From Wolbachia endosymbiont (group B) of Eucosma cana (GTDB lineage Bacteria > Pseudomonadota > Alphaproteobacteria > Rickettsiales > Anaplasmataceae), in the NCBI RefSeq assembly GCF_947250645.1, contig NZ_OX366334.1, forward strand, positions 496,001 through 560,000: DNA of 64,000 nt, read 5' to 3'. This document shows positions 17,926-28,255 of this stretch, in pieces. Positions within the stretch are counted from its first letter, which is position 1; every line of letters begins with the position of its first letter. A model generated the notes under the pieces. That model was not told the origin of the DNA and ran no database searches. It was given only the letters and a program-made list of their open reading frames with translations. Made by a program: the position numbers and the translations under genes.

Positions 17926-20724
17926 TTATAACCACTCCCCTATCCTTTCTAGTTGTTTGTAGCTGTTAAATCTCAGGAATTTATCAAAATAAGGAGAGGC
18001 AATAAAGGGAGTAGTATCTCTTAAATAATTAGATAAGAAATCTGGTAGAATATTCTGAAATTCATGCATTTTTTGTCTATAATCTTTCAAAGCAATAACC
18101 TTTATTTTATCATAATCAAGTTTCCAATAAGCAAGCTCCGAGACTTCTTTTTTTGTTGTGTATTCCACTGCTAAAGCTTGTAAAATTAATTGCGGGAAAA
18201 ATCCTGACATAACTTCCTCATTGGAAGGTGGTGAACCAAGTTTATAGTCTATAATTGCTACTTGCCCACCTGGTAGATACTCAACTCTATCACATCTTGC
18301 TGTCAATAAAATTTCTTCTGTCATTCGAGTATCTGACCAGCTATTATTACACAATTGTCTGGTGTGTTCATTTGCAATCAAATTTTCTGGATCCAAGTAG
18401 TCAAGCACTGGAATGACACCCTTCTTCTTAGTGGAAGTTGTACAGCATCCGTGCAGTTGTGTGTCACGCGCTGGAATATGAAATATCGGATAGGAAAAGC
18501 TCTTCTCCAACTCAACTTGATTGTTTCCAGTCCTATCAAACTCAACAAAAGATTGAATTATCCTCTGCAACCTTACCCACCACATATTTGAAAAGTGGAA
18601 TCGATTAGACGAGAATATTTCTCGTACAACACTCATCAGCGACTTTTCGTTGCGTAAATATCTTGCAAGAATATTGTGTACCATAGTGCCAAACTCCAAT
18701 ATCGATGGCTTAAAATTCAAGTCTCTCAATTGCTTAAGGCCCAGTATATATTCAACGTAAAACGAATAAGGATTACGAATTAGCTTTTCTATTGCACTGC
18801 AAGACATCACTTGCATTTTTTCTTCTCTGACTTTGGCTTGAGGTTTTGGCATAGGCTGAGTACATGGAACAATACACTCAGGTGTATTTAATATTCTTAG
18901 CCAATCGCGGTAAGGATATTTTGTTCTTTGCAACAGAATATCCCAACGGTGTAATAGAATTGATTTTCTATCACTAATTAGCCTCGTAATATAAACCTTG
19001 CCGGCACCAAATAAATTGCGCAAAGTATACAAAAAGTACCCTTGCTCTTCTTGCACAGAAGGAAGGTTAAATTTTTCTCTATTCAGTGCACTCAAAAACG
19101 GATTCTGAAAATTTGGTATATCATTAAATCCAGCAAGTACTACAACTTTATTGTGATATAAGCTGAATTTATCTAAGTTATTTTCTGGAGAAAAAAATTT
19201 TCTTTTTAAAAATAATATCAGGATTTGGCTATATAACTCTAAGGAGCATTTTATTGCTACATCTTCACATGCATTTAAGAAATCACGAGTAAAATTACCT
19301 ATTTCACCATTTAGCTCTAAAAAATTGATATTAGAAAGGACATTAACACACTGCAAATGAGCTGATGCCACATCAAAAATGGGATAATTTACAAGATACA
19401 GTAAAGGATTAAATATAATCTTTAAATTACTGATAATAATTAATATATCTTCTTTATGTCTTAGCTTTTTACAAGTATTAATAGCGTTAATAATATCCTT
19501 AAGACCATTTGTATTAAAGCTACGCAATACTTCTATCTCAAACTCAGATAAAATACGAGTGTATTCTTCTTGAGTGTAACCAAAAGTCACTAGACTATGT
19601 TTGAGTAGCGAAAGCAGTGCCACACTGTTCCAATTTGAGGTCAAAACTTCAATGCTGTAAAATAGGAGCGTTATATAAGAATAGTTTTCCGATATGGTAC
19701 ACGCCATACGATCTGCAAGTAATTTATCAAAGACAAACAAAGAAACGTTTTCATAACCTTCATTCTTTATAATTAGTGACGTCACTTGTGCTTCTTCCTC
19801 CCTTGAATCACAAGTGATGACTTCAATATTTTCAATTGATCCGCCACCAACTTCACTTAGATCAGCAGTTGTATCGAAGATATAATCAAGATATTCCTCA
19901 GGACTTCCTGTTATCCCAGCCCTTTCTTCTGTCATCCCAGTGCTTGACACTGGGATGACACCAGAACACGCTTCTGACAGAAAACTAACATCCCTTCTAT
20001 CCACTTTTAAATAATCGAGTAAATCTTTCAGGCAATGTTGATAGTGTTTTTTATCAAGTGATTTCCAATCTTTTTCGTTCATTTTCAAATTCAGGTTAGG
20101 TAGAATTATCTTTCCAAATGGCAGGTCATATATAGCCTTAATCAATAACTTGTAGATTTCACCCTTTCCAATTCCAATAAAGATCATATGCTGATCTTTC
20201 TGCAGGAAGTTTATCATATTGTTTATGTAGTCATTCTTATGCTTTAGTATATCTATTACTCCCAAACCTTTTAAAGTTTTACTCCAAGTTTTGATAAGTA
20301 AATTTATGAAATTCCCTACTTTTTTTGAGTGCTCATCAAGTTGATAATCACCCTCTATTTGGGTATATTGAAGCAATGACGGCAAACTGTAAACCAGATC
20401 GATTGGAAAATTATCATTGTTTTTTTTATTCCACTCCAATATAAATTGAATGAGTAGCAGTGTTCTTTTTGTTGGGTTGATAACTTTAACTCTATCAAGA
20501 TTTAATATTAAATCTTCTTCATCAATATTCTCTAGTGAAACTATCTCTGGCAAAATTATAGCGCTGCAACTCTTGAATGCACCCAGCAATGCTATCACAT
20601 CCCTCTTGCATGGAAGTATGATCTTTATTTGAGGAATTTCTTTTCTTTCATATTCAGAAAATATATGCTGAACTAGAACATCGAAAAAGGATGCATCTAC
20701 GTTAATGGTAAAAACTTTTCTCAT
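17926..20724 (-). CDS. addB: AddB-like double-strand break repair protein with two WPE insertions
   Basis: About 932 residues from ATG 20724 (a TTG four codons earlier is less likely). The N-terminal two thirds resemble the inactivated helicase part of alphaproteobacterial AddB. The C-terminus holds a PD-(D/E)XK nuclease: FGTMVHNILARYL, then ARCDRVEYLPGG, IIDYK and a Gln in FFPQLILQAL. With AddA it would process DNA ends for recombination. Two palindromic repeats lie in frame: a short one at residues ~255-265 (GVIPVSSTGMT) and a 98-bp one at ~769-802, about ten residues before the nuclease Asp. The frame stays open through both. Confidence 0.85.
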   Translation of the reverse strand: MRKVFTINVDASFFDVLVQHIFSEYERKEIPQIKIILPCKRDVIALLGAFKSCSAIILPEIVSLENIDEEDLILNLDRVKVINPTKRTLLLIQFILEWNKKNNDNFPIDLVYSLPSLLQYTQIEGDYQLDEHSKKVGNFINLLIKTWSKTLKGLGVIDILKHKNDYINNMINFLQKDQHMIFIGIGKGEIYKLLIKAIYDLPFGKIILPNLNLKMNEKDWKSLDKKHYQHCLKDLLDYLKVDRRDVSFLSEACSGVIPVSSTGMTEERAGITGSPEEYLDYIFDTTADLSEVGGGSIENIEVITCDSREEEAQVTSLIIKNEGYENVSLFVFDKLLADRMACTISENYSYITLLFYSIEVLTSNWNSVALLSLLKHSLVTFGYTQEEYTRILSEFEIEVLRSFNTNGLKDIINAINTCKKLRHKEDILIIISNLKIIFNPLLYLVNYPIFDVASAHLQCVNVLSNINFLELNGEIGNFTRDFLNACEDVAIKCSLELYSQILILFLKRKFFSPENNLDKFSLYHNKVVVLAGFNDIPNFQNPFLSALNREKFNLPSVQEEQGYFLYTLRNLFGAGKVYITRLISDRKSILLHRWDILLQRTKYPYRDWLRILNTPECIVPCTQPMPKPQAKVREEKMQVMSCSAIEKLIRNPYSFYVEYILGLKQLRDLNFKPSILEFGTMVHNILARYLRNEKSLMSVVREIFSSNRFHFSNMWWVRLQRIIQSFVEFDRTGNNQVELEKSFSYPIFHIPARDTQLHGCCTTSTKKKGVIPVLDYLDPENLIANEHTRQLCNNSWSDTRMTEEILLTARCDRVEYLPGGQVAIIDYKLGSPPSNEEVMSGFFPQLILQALAVEYTTKKEVSELAYWKLDYDKIKVIALKDYRQKMHEFQNILPDFLSNYLRDTTPFIASPYFDKFLRFNSYKQLERIGEWL
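18320..18417. repeat. 98-bp palindromic element inside addB
   Basis: Begins GTCATTCGAGTATC and ends CACTGGAATGAC, with the shared inner segment GGTGTGTTCATTTGCAATCA. It adds about 33 codons, encoding GVIPVLDYLDPENLIANEHT on the minus strand. Related to the copies at 7736-7833 and 54082-54185. Confidence 0.85.
19931..19959. repeat. Short palindromic element inside addB
   Basis: GTCATCCCAGTG, CTTGA, CACTGGGATGAC: a 29-bp near-perfect palindrome translated in frame as part of VIPVSSTGMT. Confidence 0.85.
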
Positions 20725-20823
20725 GAAAAATAACAATTAGTATGATGCATTATTGTACAGCAAAATATAAATGTGCTCTCACTTTCTTATGTTATTATAT
20801 ATCAAATTTTTTAATAATATTGC

Positions 20824-23800
20824 ATGACGAACATCAGAATAGAAGTTTTAAATAAATGTAAGCAAGTTAGCCACAGGTGGCTAGTCAACATTTACTCGAT
20901 TTACATAAGCAAAGAACTACCATTAAAATTATACGAAGAAATTTGTGAATTATTTTATAATAAAGTCATACAAGATTGTTGTTATTATTCTTACAACAAA
21001 AATCTCGAAGAAGTTCAATATGATTTCATAGAATCACAAGCAAAGTGGGGCTTGGAAATAAGCTTTCTACCTGGCATGACCGATAATGTTGGCAATACGG
21101 CAAAACAGATTGTTAGAGAATATCTAATGAGTAAAGGCCACATTGATGAAAGTGTTTCTATCAAGGCAAGAAGTTCAAAATTACTTCTAAGTCAAGGAGG
21201 TTTTTCAACCGAAGATGACATAAAACAAGAATTCAACCCTATCACTGAATATTGCACACTTATCTGTAAGAACTATAGCTGGAAATATTATGGTAAATCC
21301 AATATCACACCTGGTGTCATTACATCGCATGACCAGGAAAAAAAAGAATGGATCCCAGTGTCAAGCACTGGGATGACGCCAGGTAATAATGGAGCAAAAT
21401 CTGTCAAACTCAATGTGAGTGACCAAGAGCTTGAAAAAATCAGCAGAGATGGAATCGATGGTAATGGCACTTTAGGGCTCTCGCTGGCAGCAATGAAAGC
21501 TATAAAGGATTACTTTAAAAAACTCGGTAGAAATCCATATGATATTGAACTTGAGTCTCTGGCACAGACTTGGTCTGAACATTGTAAACACAATATTTTT
21601 TGCTCCCCTATTGATGAAATAAAAGACGGTCTATATGCTCATTATATTAAGCGTGCAACGCGTGAGATAAATTCTAACATATGCGTGTCAGTTTTCTCCG
21701 ACAACGCAGGAGGAATAATTTTTGATGACGATTACTTGATTGTAGATAAAGTTGAAACTCACAATAGTCCTTCAGCTCTCGATCCGTTCGGTGGAGCAAT
21801 GACTGGAGTGCTTGGAGTTAACCGAGATATAGTCGGTTTTGGCAAAGGTGCAGAACCTATCATGAATACTTATTACTTTTGCTTTGCCAAAGAATCAAAA
21901 GGCAAACTTTATAGAGATAAAGAGCGTACTGATAAAATCTTACCACCAAAATATATAATGAAAGAAGTGATTCACGGTGTTAATGTTGCTGGTAATTGCT
22001 CCGGTATTCCAACGCAACTTGGATCAGTATACTTTGACGATAGATTCTGTGGAAAGCCATTAGTTTTTGTTGGAAGCATCGGAATTATTCCACGGAATAT
22101 AAATAATGCACCTTCACACATAAAAGAACCCAAAAACGGTGATAAAATCGTAATTATTGGTGGAAGAGTTGGAAGGGACGGAATTCACGGTGCAACTTTT
22201 TCTTCAGAGGCATTGTCGGGAAACAGTCCTTCAACAATTGTGCAAATTGGTGACCCTATAACACAAAAAAAATTATCCAACGCCGTCGTAGAAGCAAGAG
22301 ATCTTGGTCTTTATAATGCAATAACGGATAATGGAGCAGGAGGTCTATCATCGTCCATTGGTGAAATGGGAAAAGACGGATTTGAAGTTGATTTGAGCAA
22401 GGTTCTCCTTAAAAACGATGGTATGGCTCCGTGGGAAATATGGATATCAGAATCACAAGAGAGAATGACCTTAGCAGTGCCAGAAGAAAATCTTCCTGCG
22501 TTTAAGCAAATCATGAAAACACATGATGTGGAGGTCTGTGTAATTGGAGAATTCAACAAAAGTGGCAAAGCCGTTGTTAAATGTCCCCCAGGAGAAGTAA
22601 TAATGGACATCGAAACTGAATTTCTGCATGACGGTAATCCCAAAGTGCATTTACAGACGAAACCGTGGTCTAAGGAGTCTGCTGTATCCTTTCCTGTCAT
22701 CCCAGTGCTTGACACTGGGATCCAGCAGGTAAAGCCTGCAAACATTTTACGCCAAAACCCATACGATGGTGGAGCTGAGCGTGAAATGGATTCCAGTCTC
22801 AGCTACTTGCATGACACCTTTGAACTAAAAGAAATGCTAAGCAGACCAAACATACGCAGCAAAGAGTTTATAGTGGTGCAATATGACCATGAGGTTCAAG
22901 GATCGTCAATACTGAAACCACTGCAAGGCAAGGGAAGAGTGTGCAGCGAAGCTGTTGTCTCGAGGCCAGTCCTTTCTTCAAACAAAGGTGTTGTAAAATC
23001 GCAGGGATTTGGCTCAAGTTATGGAGAAATTGACACTTATCACATGGCAGCATGTGCGATTGACACTGCCATACGCAACTACGTAGCTGCAGGAGGAAAT
23101 ATAAATCATCTAGCGTTGCTCGATAATTTTTGCTGGTGTGATGCTTATAATCCAGAAAGATTGTGGCAACTAAAGAGAGCTGCAGAGGCTTGTTACAACT
23201 TTGCAACTGCATTTAAAACACCATTCATATCCGGAAAAGACAGTATGTTCAATGACTTCAAGGGATATGATGAAAATGGCGAGAAAGTGATAATCTCTGC
23301 ACCACCTTCATTACTCATCTCAGCAATTGGAATTATAGAAAATATTGAAAATGCGGTATCGCTTGATGTGAAAATGCCAGGGGACTTGATATATGTGCTT
23401 GGTACAACCCACGATGAGCTTGGTAGATCTGAATATCAGTTATATAGTGGAATAGATAATAACAACGTGCCAAAAGTTAATGCAAAGAGCGCTAGGAAGT
23501 TGTATGAACGTTACAACCAGGCAATAAAAGATGGCATAATTGTCTCTGCAATTGCACCAAACTTAGGGGGCTTAATTATTGCTCTGGCAAAATCGCTAAT
23601 TGCAGGAGACCTTGGTGCTGAAATTGATCTTTCACTAGTACCAATAGGAAAAACACAAAATACAGACATAATAAACAAGATAATAATGTTTTCTGAATCG
23701 CAAAGTAGAATATTAGTAACCATTGCCCCGCAAAATCAGCGGAAGTTTGAAGAATTGTTTAAAGGTATAGTTTTTTCATGTATTGGAAAAGTGACAGAGG

Positions 23801-23874
23801 AGAAAGCTCTCAATATAAAGGATATTATAAGAATAGATTTGAAAGACTTAGGTACTAGTTTAAATAACTTTTGA
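20824..23874 (+). CDS. purL: Phosphoribosylformylglycinamidine synthase with two WPE insertions
   Basis: Fourth step of purine synthesis: FGAR plus glutamine and ATP to FGAM. The 1,016-residue product starts with a PurS-like region, followed by the linker and the two AIR-synthase-like halves (LAQTWSEHCKHNIF with the conserved His; DNAGGIIFDDDYLIVDKVETHNSPSALDPFGGA; TDNGAGGLSSSIGEMG). The C-terminal glutaminase domain of large PurL is absent and must come from a separate PurQ. Two palindromic repeats are read in frame, at residues ~175-185 (EWIPVSSTGMT) and ~624-634 (PVIPVLDTGIQ). The second is followed by a further 30 or so residues that look foreign to the family. Confidence 0.94.
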   Translation: MTNIRIEVLNKCKQVSHRWLVNIYSIYISKELPLKLYEEICELFYNKVIQDCCYYSYNKNLEEVQYDFIESQAKWGLEISFLPGMTDNVGNTAKQIVREYLMSKGHIDESVSIKARSSKLLLSQGGFSTEDDIKQEFNPITEYCTLICKNYSWKYYGKSNITPGVITSHDQEKKEWIPVSSTGMTPGNNGAKSVKLNVSDQELEKISRDGIDGNGTLGLSLAAMKAIKDYFKKLGRNPYDIELESLAQTWSEHCKHNIFCSPIDEIKDGLYAHYIKRATREINSNICVSVFSDNAGGIIFDDDYLIVDKVETHNSPSALDPFGGAMTGVLGVNRDIVGFGKGAEPIMNTYYFCFAKESKGKLYRDKERTDKILPPKYIMKEVIHGVNVAGNCSGIPTQLGSVYFDDRFCGKPLVFVGSIGIIPRNINNAPSHIKEPKNGDKIVIIGGRVGRDGIHGATFSSEALSGNSPSTIVQIGDPITQKKLSNAVVEARDLGLYNAITDNGAGGLSSSIGEMGKDGFEVDLSKVLLKNDGMAPWEIWISESQERMTLAVPEENLPAFKQIMKTHDVEVCVIGEFNKSGKAVVKCPPGEVIMDIETEFLHDGNPKVHLQTKPWSKESAVSFPVIPVLDTGIQQVKPANILRQNPYDGGAEREMDSSLSYLHDTFELKEMLSRPNIRSKEFIVVQYDHEVQGSSILKPLQGKGRVCSEAVVSRPVLSSNKGVVKSQGFGSSYGEIDTYHMAACAIDTAIRNYVAAGGNINHLALLDNFCWCDAYNPERLWQLKRAAEACYNFATAFKTPFISGKDSMFNDFKGYDENGEKVIISAPPSLLISAIGIIENIENAVSLDVKMPGDLIYVLGTTHDELGRSEYQLYSGIDNNNVPKVNAKSARKLYERYNQAIKDGIIVSAIAPNLGGLIIALAKSLIAGDLGAEIDLSLVPIGKTQNTDIINKIIMFSESQSRILVTIAPQNQRKFEELFKGIVFSCIGKVTEEKALNIKDIIRIDLKDLGTSLNNF
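21350..21377. repeat. Palindromic element inside purL, first
   Basis: GGATCCCAGTGTC, AA, GCACTGGGATGAC in frame, encoding IPVSSTGMT. A possible second arm (GTCAT) lies near 21315, so the insertion may be about 63 bp long. Confidence 0.85.
22696..22725. repeat. Palindromic element inside purL, second
   Basis: GTCATCCCAGTGCTTGACAC followed by TGGGATCCAG, read in frame as VIPVLDTGIQ. It uses the opposite strand of the palindrome family to the element at 21350, and a different peptide results. Confidence 0.85.
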
Positions 23875-23951
23875 TTACGCTAGACAAATTTTTCATTATG
23901 TGTAATGTCTGATTAAAATAAATGCATGTTATTAAATTTGGGTAGGTGATT

Positions 23952-24464
23952 ATGTCCATTTTATCAATACTCTTGCTTATCAGTCTTTCTTTACTTAACA
24001 CTTCAAATAAATTAATGATATGTGCTACCTTATTTGTAGGAGCTACTTTAGTTGTAAACTCAATGGTTGAGTTTCATGGTAGAAGCAAAGCTACTTACAG
24101 CTTAATAGTGTGTACGGTGATATGCTGTCTTTTTAAATTGCAAAATTTTAGTTTGGTAATATTGGTTTCATATACTGCAATTCTAGTCTCTCTTCTCTCA
24201 AGCATAGTTATTTTAAAAAAATTAAAGTCCAAATTGAATTTTCATATGGCAAATTTCATCACTTTAATTATAGCATCAGTCATTGATAGTACGATTGTTT
24301 GTGTTGGACTACTATACAAAATTTCTGCAGGTAAATGCTTATCAAGATATATTAAAGATTTAATTTTCAAGTTTTCCTATGCATCGATATTGAGTATCTG
24401 CTTGTTTGTAGGAATGTATTTATTCTCCTTGGCAAGCAAGAAGTATTTTAAGGTTTCTGCATAA
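23952..24464 (+). CDS. Small multi-pass membrane protein, possibly VUT/YhhQ transporter-like
   Basis: 170 residues with five or six hydrophobic helices. Two features recall the queuosine-precursor (VUT/YhhQ) transporter family: FVGATLVVNSMVEFHGRSKAT, like the family's D-x3-E-x2-G-x3-A, and ASVIDSTIVCVGLLY, like its conserved Asp in a late helix. The first conserved Asp is missing and the protein is short for the family, so this is a weak call. ATG 23952 is preferred to the GTG two codons before; GGTAGG upstream may be the ribosome site. Confidence 0.5.
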   Translation: MSILSILLLISLSLLNTSNKLMICATLFVGATLVVNSMVEFHGRSKATYSLIVCTVICCLFKLQNFSLVILVSYTAILVSLLSSIVILKKLKSKLNFHMANFITLIIASVIDSTIVCVGLLYKISAGKCLSRYIKDLIFKFSYASILSICLFVGMYLFSLASKKYFKVSA

Positions 24465-24726
24465 CCCGTCTTCTGATATAGCCAAAATAGTTTAGATTTA
24501 ACTATAACCGTCATTCCGCTATTTGTTAGCAGCTTGGTAGTATAATGTGAAAAGCTCTTATTCGGATAGCGGTTCTAAAATCAAAGTAATTGGAAACTGT
24601 TAACTTAAGTTATCCTTTAAGAGAGCTAGTACAATTTCTTACAGGTTTCATACATGATAAGAGTTTTATTTTTAGCTAAACCAATTGAAATAAGCTATAA
24701 AATCTGTTAAAGTCAACTTTGTGCAA

Positions 24727-24804
24727 GCACCCTTAGCTCAGTTGGATTAGAGCATTTGACTACGGATCAAAAGGTCGGGCGTTCAAGTCGCTCAGGGTGC
24801 ACCA
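24727..24804 (+). tRNA. tRNA-Arg (anticodon ACG)
   Basis: Acceptor stem GCACCCT pairs with AGGGTGC. The anticodon stem TTTGA/TCAAA encloses the loop CTACGGA, giving anticodon ACG. The T arm contains GTTCAAG, and CCA is encoded at 24802-24804. In this group A34 is normally edited to inosine by TadA to read CGN codons. Confidence 0.96.
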
Positions 24805-24886
24805 TATTTTATAGGAAATAGAGGTCATGCTTGAAATTCATATGTGTAATACCTATCTTTAAAGGTAAAATACTGAGCTATTATAT

Positions 24887-26005
24887 ATGAACAAAAAAGA
24901 CTATTATGATCTGCTAGAAGTGAGCAGAAATGCTAGTACTGACGAGATAAAAAAAGCATATAAAAAACTAGCATTAAAATATCATCCTGACAGAAATCCT
25001 GGTAATAAGGAAGCAGAGGAAAAATTTAAAGAAGTAACAGCTGCATATGAAGTTCTATCTGACTCTGAAAAAAGAGCAGGTTATGATCGTTATGGTCACG
25101 ATGGTGCTTCCGGTGGATTTGATTTCAGCCAAGCTGGAGGGGATTTTAGCGATATATTTAACGATTTTTTTGGTGGAGGATTCGGCGGCAGTACAAGTAG
25201 GTCAAGAACAAAAAGAAGTACAACAGGAGTATCTGGAGCAGATCTGCGCTACGACCTTAAAATTACCTTAGAAGATGCATTTAAAGGAATACAAGCACCT
25301 ATACATTATGTGACAAATATAAAATGTAATACATGCCAAGGCACAGGTAGCGAAGGAGCAATCAAACCAGTTCAGTGCAACACATGCCAGGGAAGCGGTA
25401 GAATTAGAACTCAACAGGGCTTTTTTACCATTGAAAGAACGTGTACTACATGCTATGGGGAAGGAGAAATAATACAAAATAAATGTAAGAAATGCGGTGG
25501 AAGTGGGCGTAAAAGAGATGAAGTAAATATCTCCGTTTCAATTCCAAAAGGCATAGAAGAAGGAGCTAAGGTAAGGGTCAGTGGTAAAGGAGAAGCTGGA
25601 GCAAGAGGTGGAAAAAGCGGAGATTTATACGTATGTGTGAAAATAGCTACTCATCAGATCTTCACTCGCAATAGAGCAGATTTACACTGTAAAGTGCCTA
25701 TAAGAATGACACTAGCAGTACTTGGTGGTGAAATCGATATTCAATCAATTGATGGAGCTAAAATAAAAGTAAAGGTCCCTGAAGGCACTCAAACTGGTAC
25801 CAAACTACGTTGTAGGGAAAAGGGTATGCCATATATGAACTCACATGCTCGTGGTGATTTATACGTACAGGTAATAGTTGAGACTTTAAATCCAAAGAAT
25901 TTAACCCAAAAGCAGATTGAGCTATTAAAAGCGCTTGAGGAAGAGGAACATGAAAGTGTAGAGCAGAAATCTGAAGGATTCTTTGGAAAAGTAAAAAAAA
26001 AATGA
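24887..26005 (+). CDS. dnaJ: Chaperone DnaJ
   Basis: Hsp40 co-chaperone that stimulates DnaK and holds unfolded substrates. The 372 residues comprise a J domain with HPD in YHPDRNPGN (about 33-35), a Gly/Phe-rich linker ([18 protein letters not shown]), four zinc-binding CxxCxGxG repeats ([32 protein letters not shown]) and the C-terminal substrate domains. It follows tRNA-Arg on the same strand. No dnaK is adjacent. Confidence 0.97.
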   Translation: MNKKDYYDLLEVSRNASTDEIKKAYKKLALKYHPDRNPGNKEAEEKFKEVTAAYEVLSDSEKRAGYDRYGHDGASGGFDFSQAGGDFSDIFNDFFGGGFGGSTSRSRTKRSTTGVSGADLRYDLKITLEDAFKGIQAPIHYVTNIKCNTCQGTGSEGAIKPVQCNTCQGSGRIRTQQGFFTIERTCTTCYGEGEIIQNKCKKCGGSGRKRDEVNISVSIPKGIEEGAKVRVSGKGEAGARGGKSGDLYVCVKIATHQIFTRNRADLHCKVPIRMTLAVLGGEIDIQSIDGAKIKVKVPEGTQTGTKLRCREKGMPYMNSHARGDLYVQVIVETLNPKNLTQKQIELLKALEEEEHESVEQKSEGFFGKVKKK

Positions 26006-26174
26006 GAAATTTGCTAAATGATATAAAGAGGTAGCTGTCTACACTTAATTCTTTTTACCAATTTGAAAGCCTTCTCTTTTAGTGAAAAGATTTTTTTAAG
26101 TTATGCAAAAGTGATAAATTCCTTTATTTAAGGTCGAAGTTTTGCTATCCTCGCATTTTAATAATTTAAAATTA

Positions 26175-27809
26175 ATGAACATAAACAAAAATGAGTTTTT
26201 ATTTCTTCCTCTTGGAGGAGTAGGAAGAATTGGGATGAACGTTAGCCTATATCATTATCAAGGCAAGTGGATTATGATCGACCTTGGTATCGGTTTTGCA
26301 GATGAAACTATGCCAGGTGTTGAGCTACTCATTGCTGATGTAGATTTTATTGCTCAAAGAAAAAAAGATTTGCTTGGAATAATAATTACACATGCACATG
26401 AAGATCACTGTGGTGCAGTGCCTCATCTGTGGGAAGATTTGCAATGTCCCATATATACAACAAAGTTTACAGTTAATTTTCTCAAGGAGAAACTAAAGGA
26501 GTTTCGATTGGAAGGTGTGGTACCTGTGAAAGAGGTAGACATAAATGGCAGCATAAATTTGGGTCCTTTTACCGTTGAGTTTATAAATGTAACTCACTCA
26601 ATTCCTGAGGCAAATTCAATATTAATTAGCACTGAAGCAGGTAGTGCACTTCATACTGGGGACTGGAAATTTGATCCAAAACCTGTTGTTGGATTAATTT
26701 CTAATATAGAGCGTTTAAAAGAAATTGGCGATAAAGGTGATCTACTTGCAGCAATTTGTGATTCAACAAACATACTGAGCAAACACGACCCTGAATCAGA
26801 AAGTGAAATTTATGATAATATTTACAATATAATAAAGCGGTCTAAAAAATTGGTTGCTGTCTCGCTATTTGCCTCGAATGTGGCGCGAATTGAAACAATA
26901 AGCCAAGCTGCAAAAGCACTAAATAGAAAAGTGGTTTTACTTGGCAGATCTTTATGGAGAATAGTGAAAGTTGCTCAGGATAGTGGTTATTTAACTGATT
27001 CTCCTGAGTTTCTAGAAGCAAAGGAGGCAGTAAATTTTCCAAGGGAAAAGCTGGTGCTACTTTGCACAGGTTGTCAAGGTGAGCCACTGGCAGCTACCGC
27101 AAGACTTGCCGCTAAGAGTCATCAAGCATTTAAAATGCAGCAAGGTGATACCATGATCTTTTCATCAAAAATCATTCCTGGCAATGAAACTCGTGCACAT
27201 AACATGCTCAATGCCTTTATTGAGATGGGAGTGGAAGTTATTACTGAAAAAACAGAGAATGTTCATGCTTCCGGACATCCAGTAAAAGCAGAGCTAAGGG
27301 AAATGTATTCTTTGATAAAACCTAAGATGTCTATTCCGGTTCATGGTGAGTATATTCATACGGATGCACATGTAAAGTTTGCTAAAGAGTGCGGTGTGAA
27401 AAAAGCAATAATGATTGCACCAGGTGATATTGTTAATTTGGAAAATGGGGAAAAAGTTAGCTCCATTGATGTCGACTACTTTGGTATTGATGGTATGTTA
27501 CTCCGTCATCCAGAATGCAGCGTTATAAAAATGCGTGAGAGAATGAGAGATGCCGGAGCTATCGTAGTGACAGCAGTTGTAAACAAGAAAAATAAACTGC
27601 TTGCTAAGCCAAAAGTATTTGCACCTGGTGTTTTCGAAGCGCAAAAAGATGCAGCCATTATGCAAAAGATCATAAAGAAGGTTGAGTCAGCATTTGACTC
27701 ACAGCCGATAAAAAAAATAAGAAATAAAATTGAGAGCTCAATATTTAGTATCTTAAAAGAATATTTACTAAAAAGACCTATAATTGAAGTCCAGATAGAA
27801 CAGGTATAG
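26175..27809 (+). CDS. rnj: Ribonuclease J
   Basis: Metallo-beta-lactamase/beta-CASP ribonuclease with endo- and 5'-exonuclease activity for RNA maturation and decay. ATG 26175 gives 544 residues; an open TTG 33 bases earlier is less likely. Metal-binding motif ITHAHEDHCGAVP, later HTGDWKFDPKP, and the beta-CASP part with CDSTN and SGHPVKAEL, then VHGEYIHTDAH. The C-terminal domain is complete. The gene is flanked by dnaJ and the repeat stretch before tolB. Confidence 0.93.
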   Translation: MNINKNEFLFLPLGGVGRIGMNVSLYHYQGKWIMIDLGIGFADETMPGVELLIADVDFIAQRKKDLLGIIITHAHEDHCGAVPHLWEDLQCPIYTTKFTVNFLKEKLKEFRLEGVVPVKEVDINGSINLGPFTVEFINVTHSIPEANSILISTEAGSALHTGDWKFDPKPVVGLISNIERLKEIGDKGDLLAAICDSTNILSKHDPESESEIYDNIYNIIKRSKKLVAVSLFASNVARIETISQAAKALNRKVVLLGRSLWRIVKVAQDSGYLTDSPEFLEAKEAVNFPREKLVLLCTGCQGEPLAATARLAAKSHQAFKMQQGDTMIFSSKIIPGNETRAHNMLNAFIEMGVEVITEKTENVHASGHPVKAELREMYSLIKPKMSIPVHGEYIHTDAHVKFAKECGVKKAIMIAPGDIVNLENGEKVSSIDVDYFGIDGMLLRHPECSVIKMRERMRDAGAIVVTAVVNKKNKLLAKPKVFAPGVFEAQKDAAIMQKIIKKVESAFDSQPIKKIRNKIESSIFSILKEYLLKRPIIEVQIEQV

Positions 27810-28255
27810 AAATACACCTTTTTTTATTAACCATTATTTGAGTAAGAAGTTAACAATGTATTCTTTGATGTTATTTCAGCATGCAATACTGGAATCCGTA
27901 AAAAAAAATCAGTGTCAGATCACACAACTATACAAACATTGTGATTTGAATCTACCAGAAGGGTGCCATCTCAACGCCCATGCAAACATTGTAGTTTTAG
28001 AGCAATCTCCACCAGTAGGGTGTCATCCCAGTGCTCTGAAACTGGAATCCAGTTTTTCATGCAACCTTGTCAAAGACGTTTATTTTAGAATAAAACAGCT
28101 ACTTTTATGCTTGCCACCTCAGTGCACTTACTTGCAGTCAAATTTCTGGATTCCAGTGTCAAGTACTGCAGAAATTGATTTACTCTACTGTCATGCAGTT
28201 TAACTTCAAAAGTAAGCTATTTGCTGAGATGACAGGAGGTAATGCAAGAAATCTA
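27810..28255. other. Repeat-filled stretch between RNase J and tolB
   Basis: Contains a palindromic composite: one arm at 28022-28052 (GTCATCCCAGTGCTCTG...GGAATCCAG) and a second arm at about 28147-28170 (GGATTCCAGTGTC...). An open frame from 27838 to 28203 is repeat-derived and has no plausible product. No other gene is seen. Confidence 0.6.
28022..28170. repeat. Composite palindromic repeat (WPE type)
   Basis: Two palindromic arms about 95 bases apart, the outer ends complementary. This is the non-coding version of the elements found inside addB, purL and hscA. Confidence 0.65.

Noticed and set aside
27838..28203. 121-codon open frame between RNase J and tolB
   Set aside because: It is built from palindromic repeat sequence (WIPVSST-type peptides), has no ribosome site and resembles no protein.
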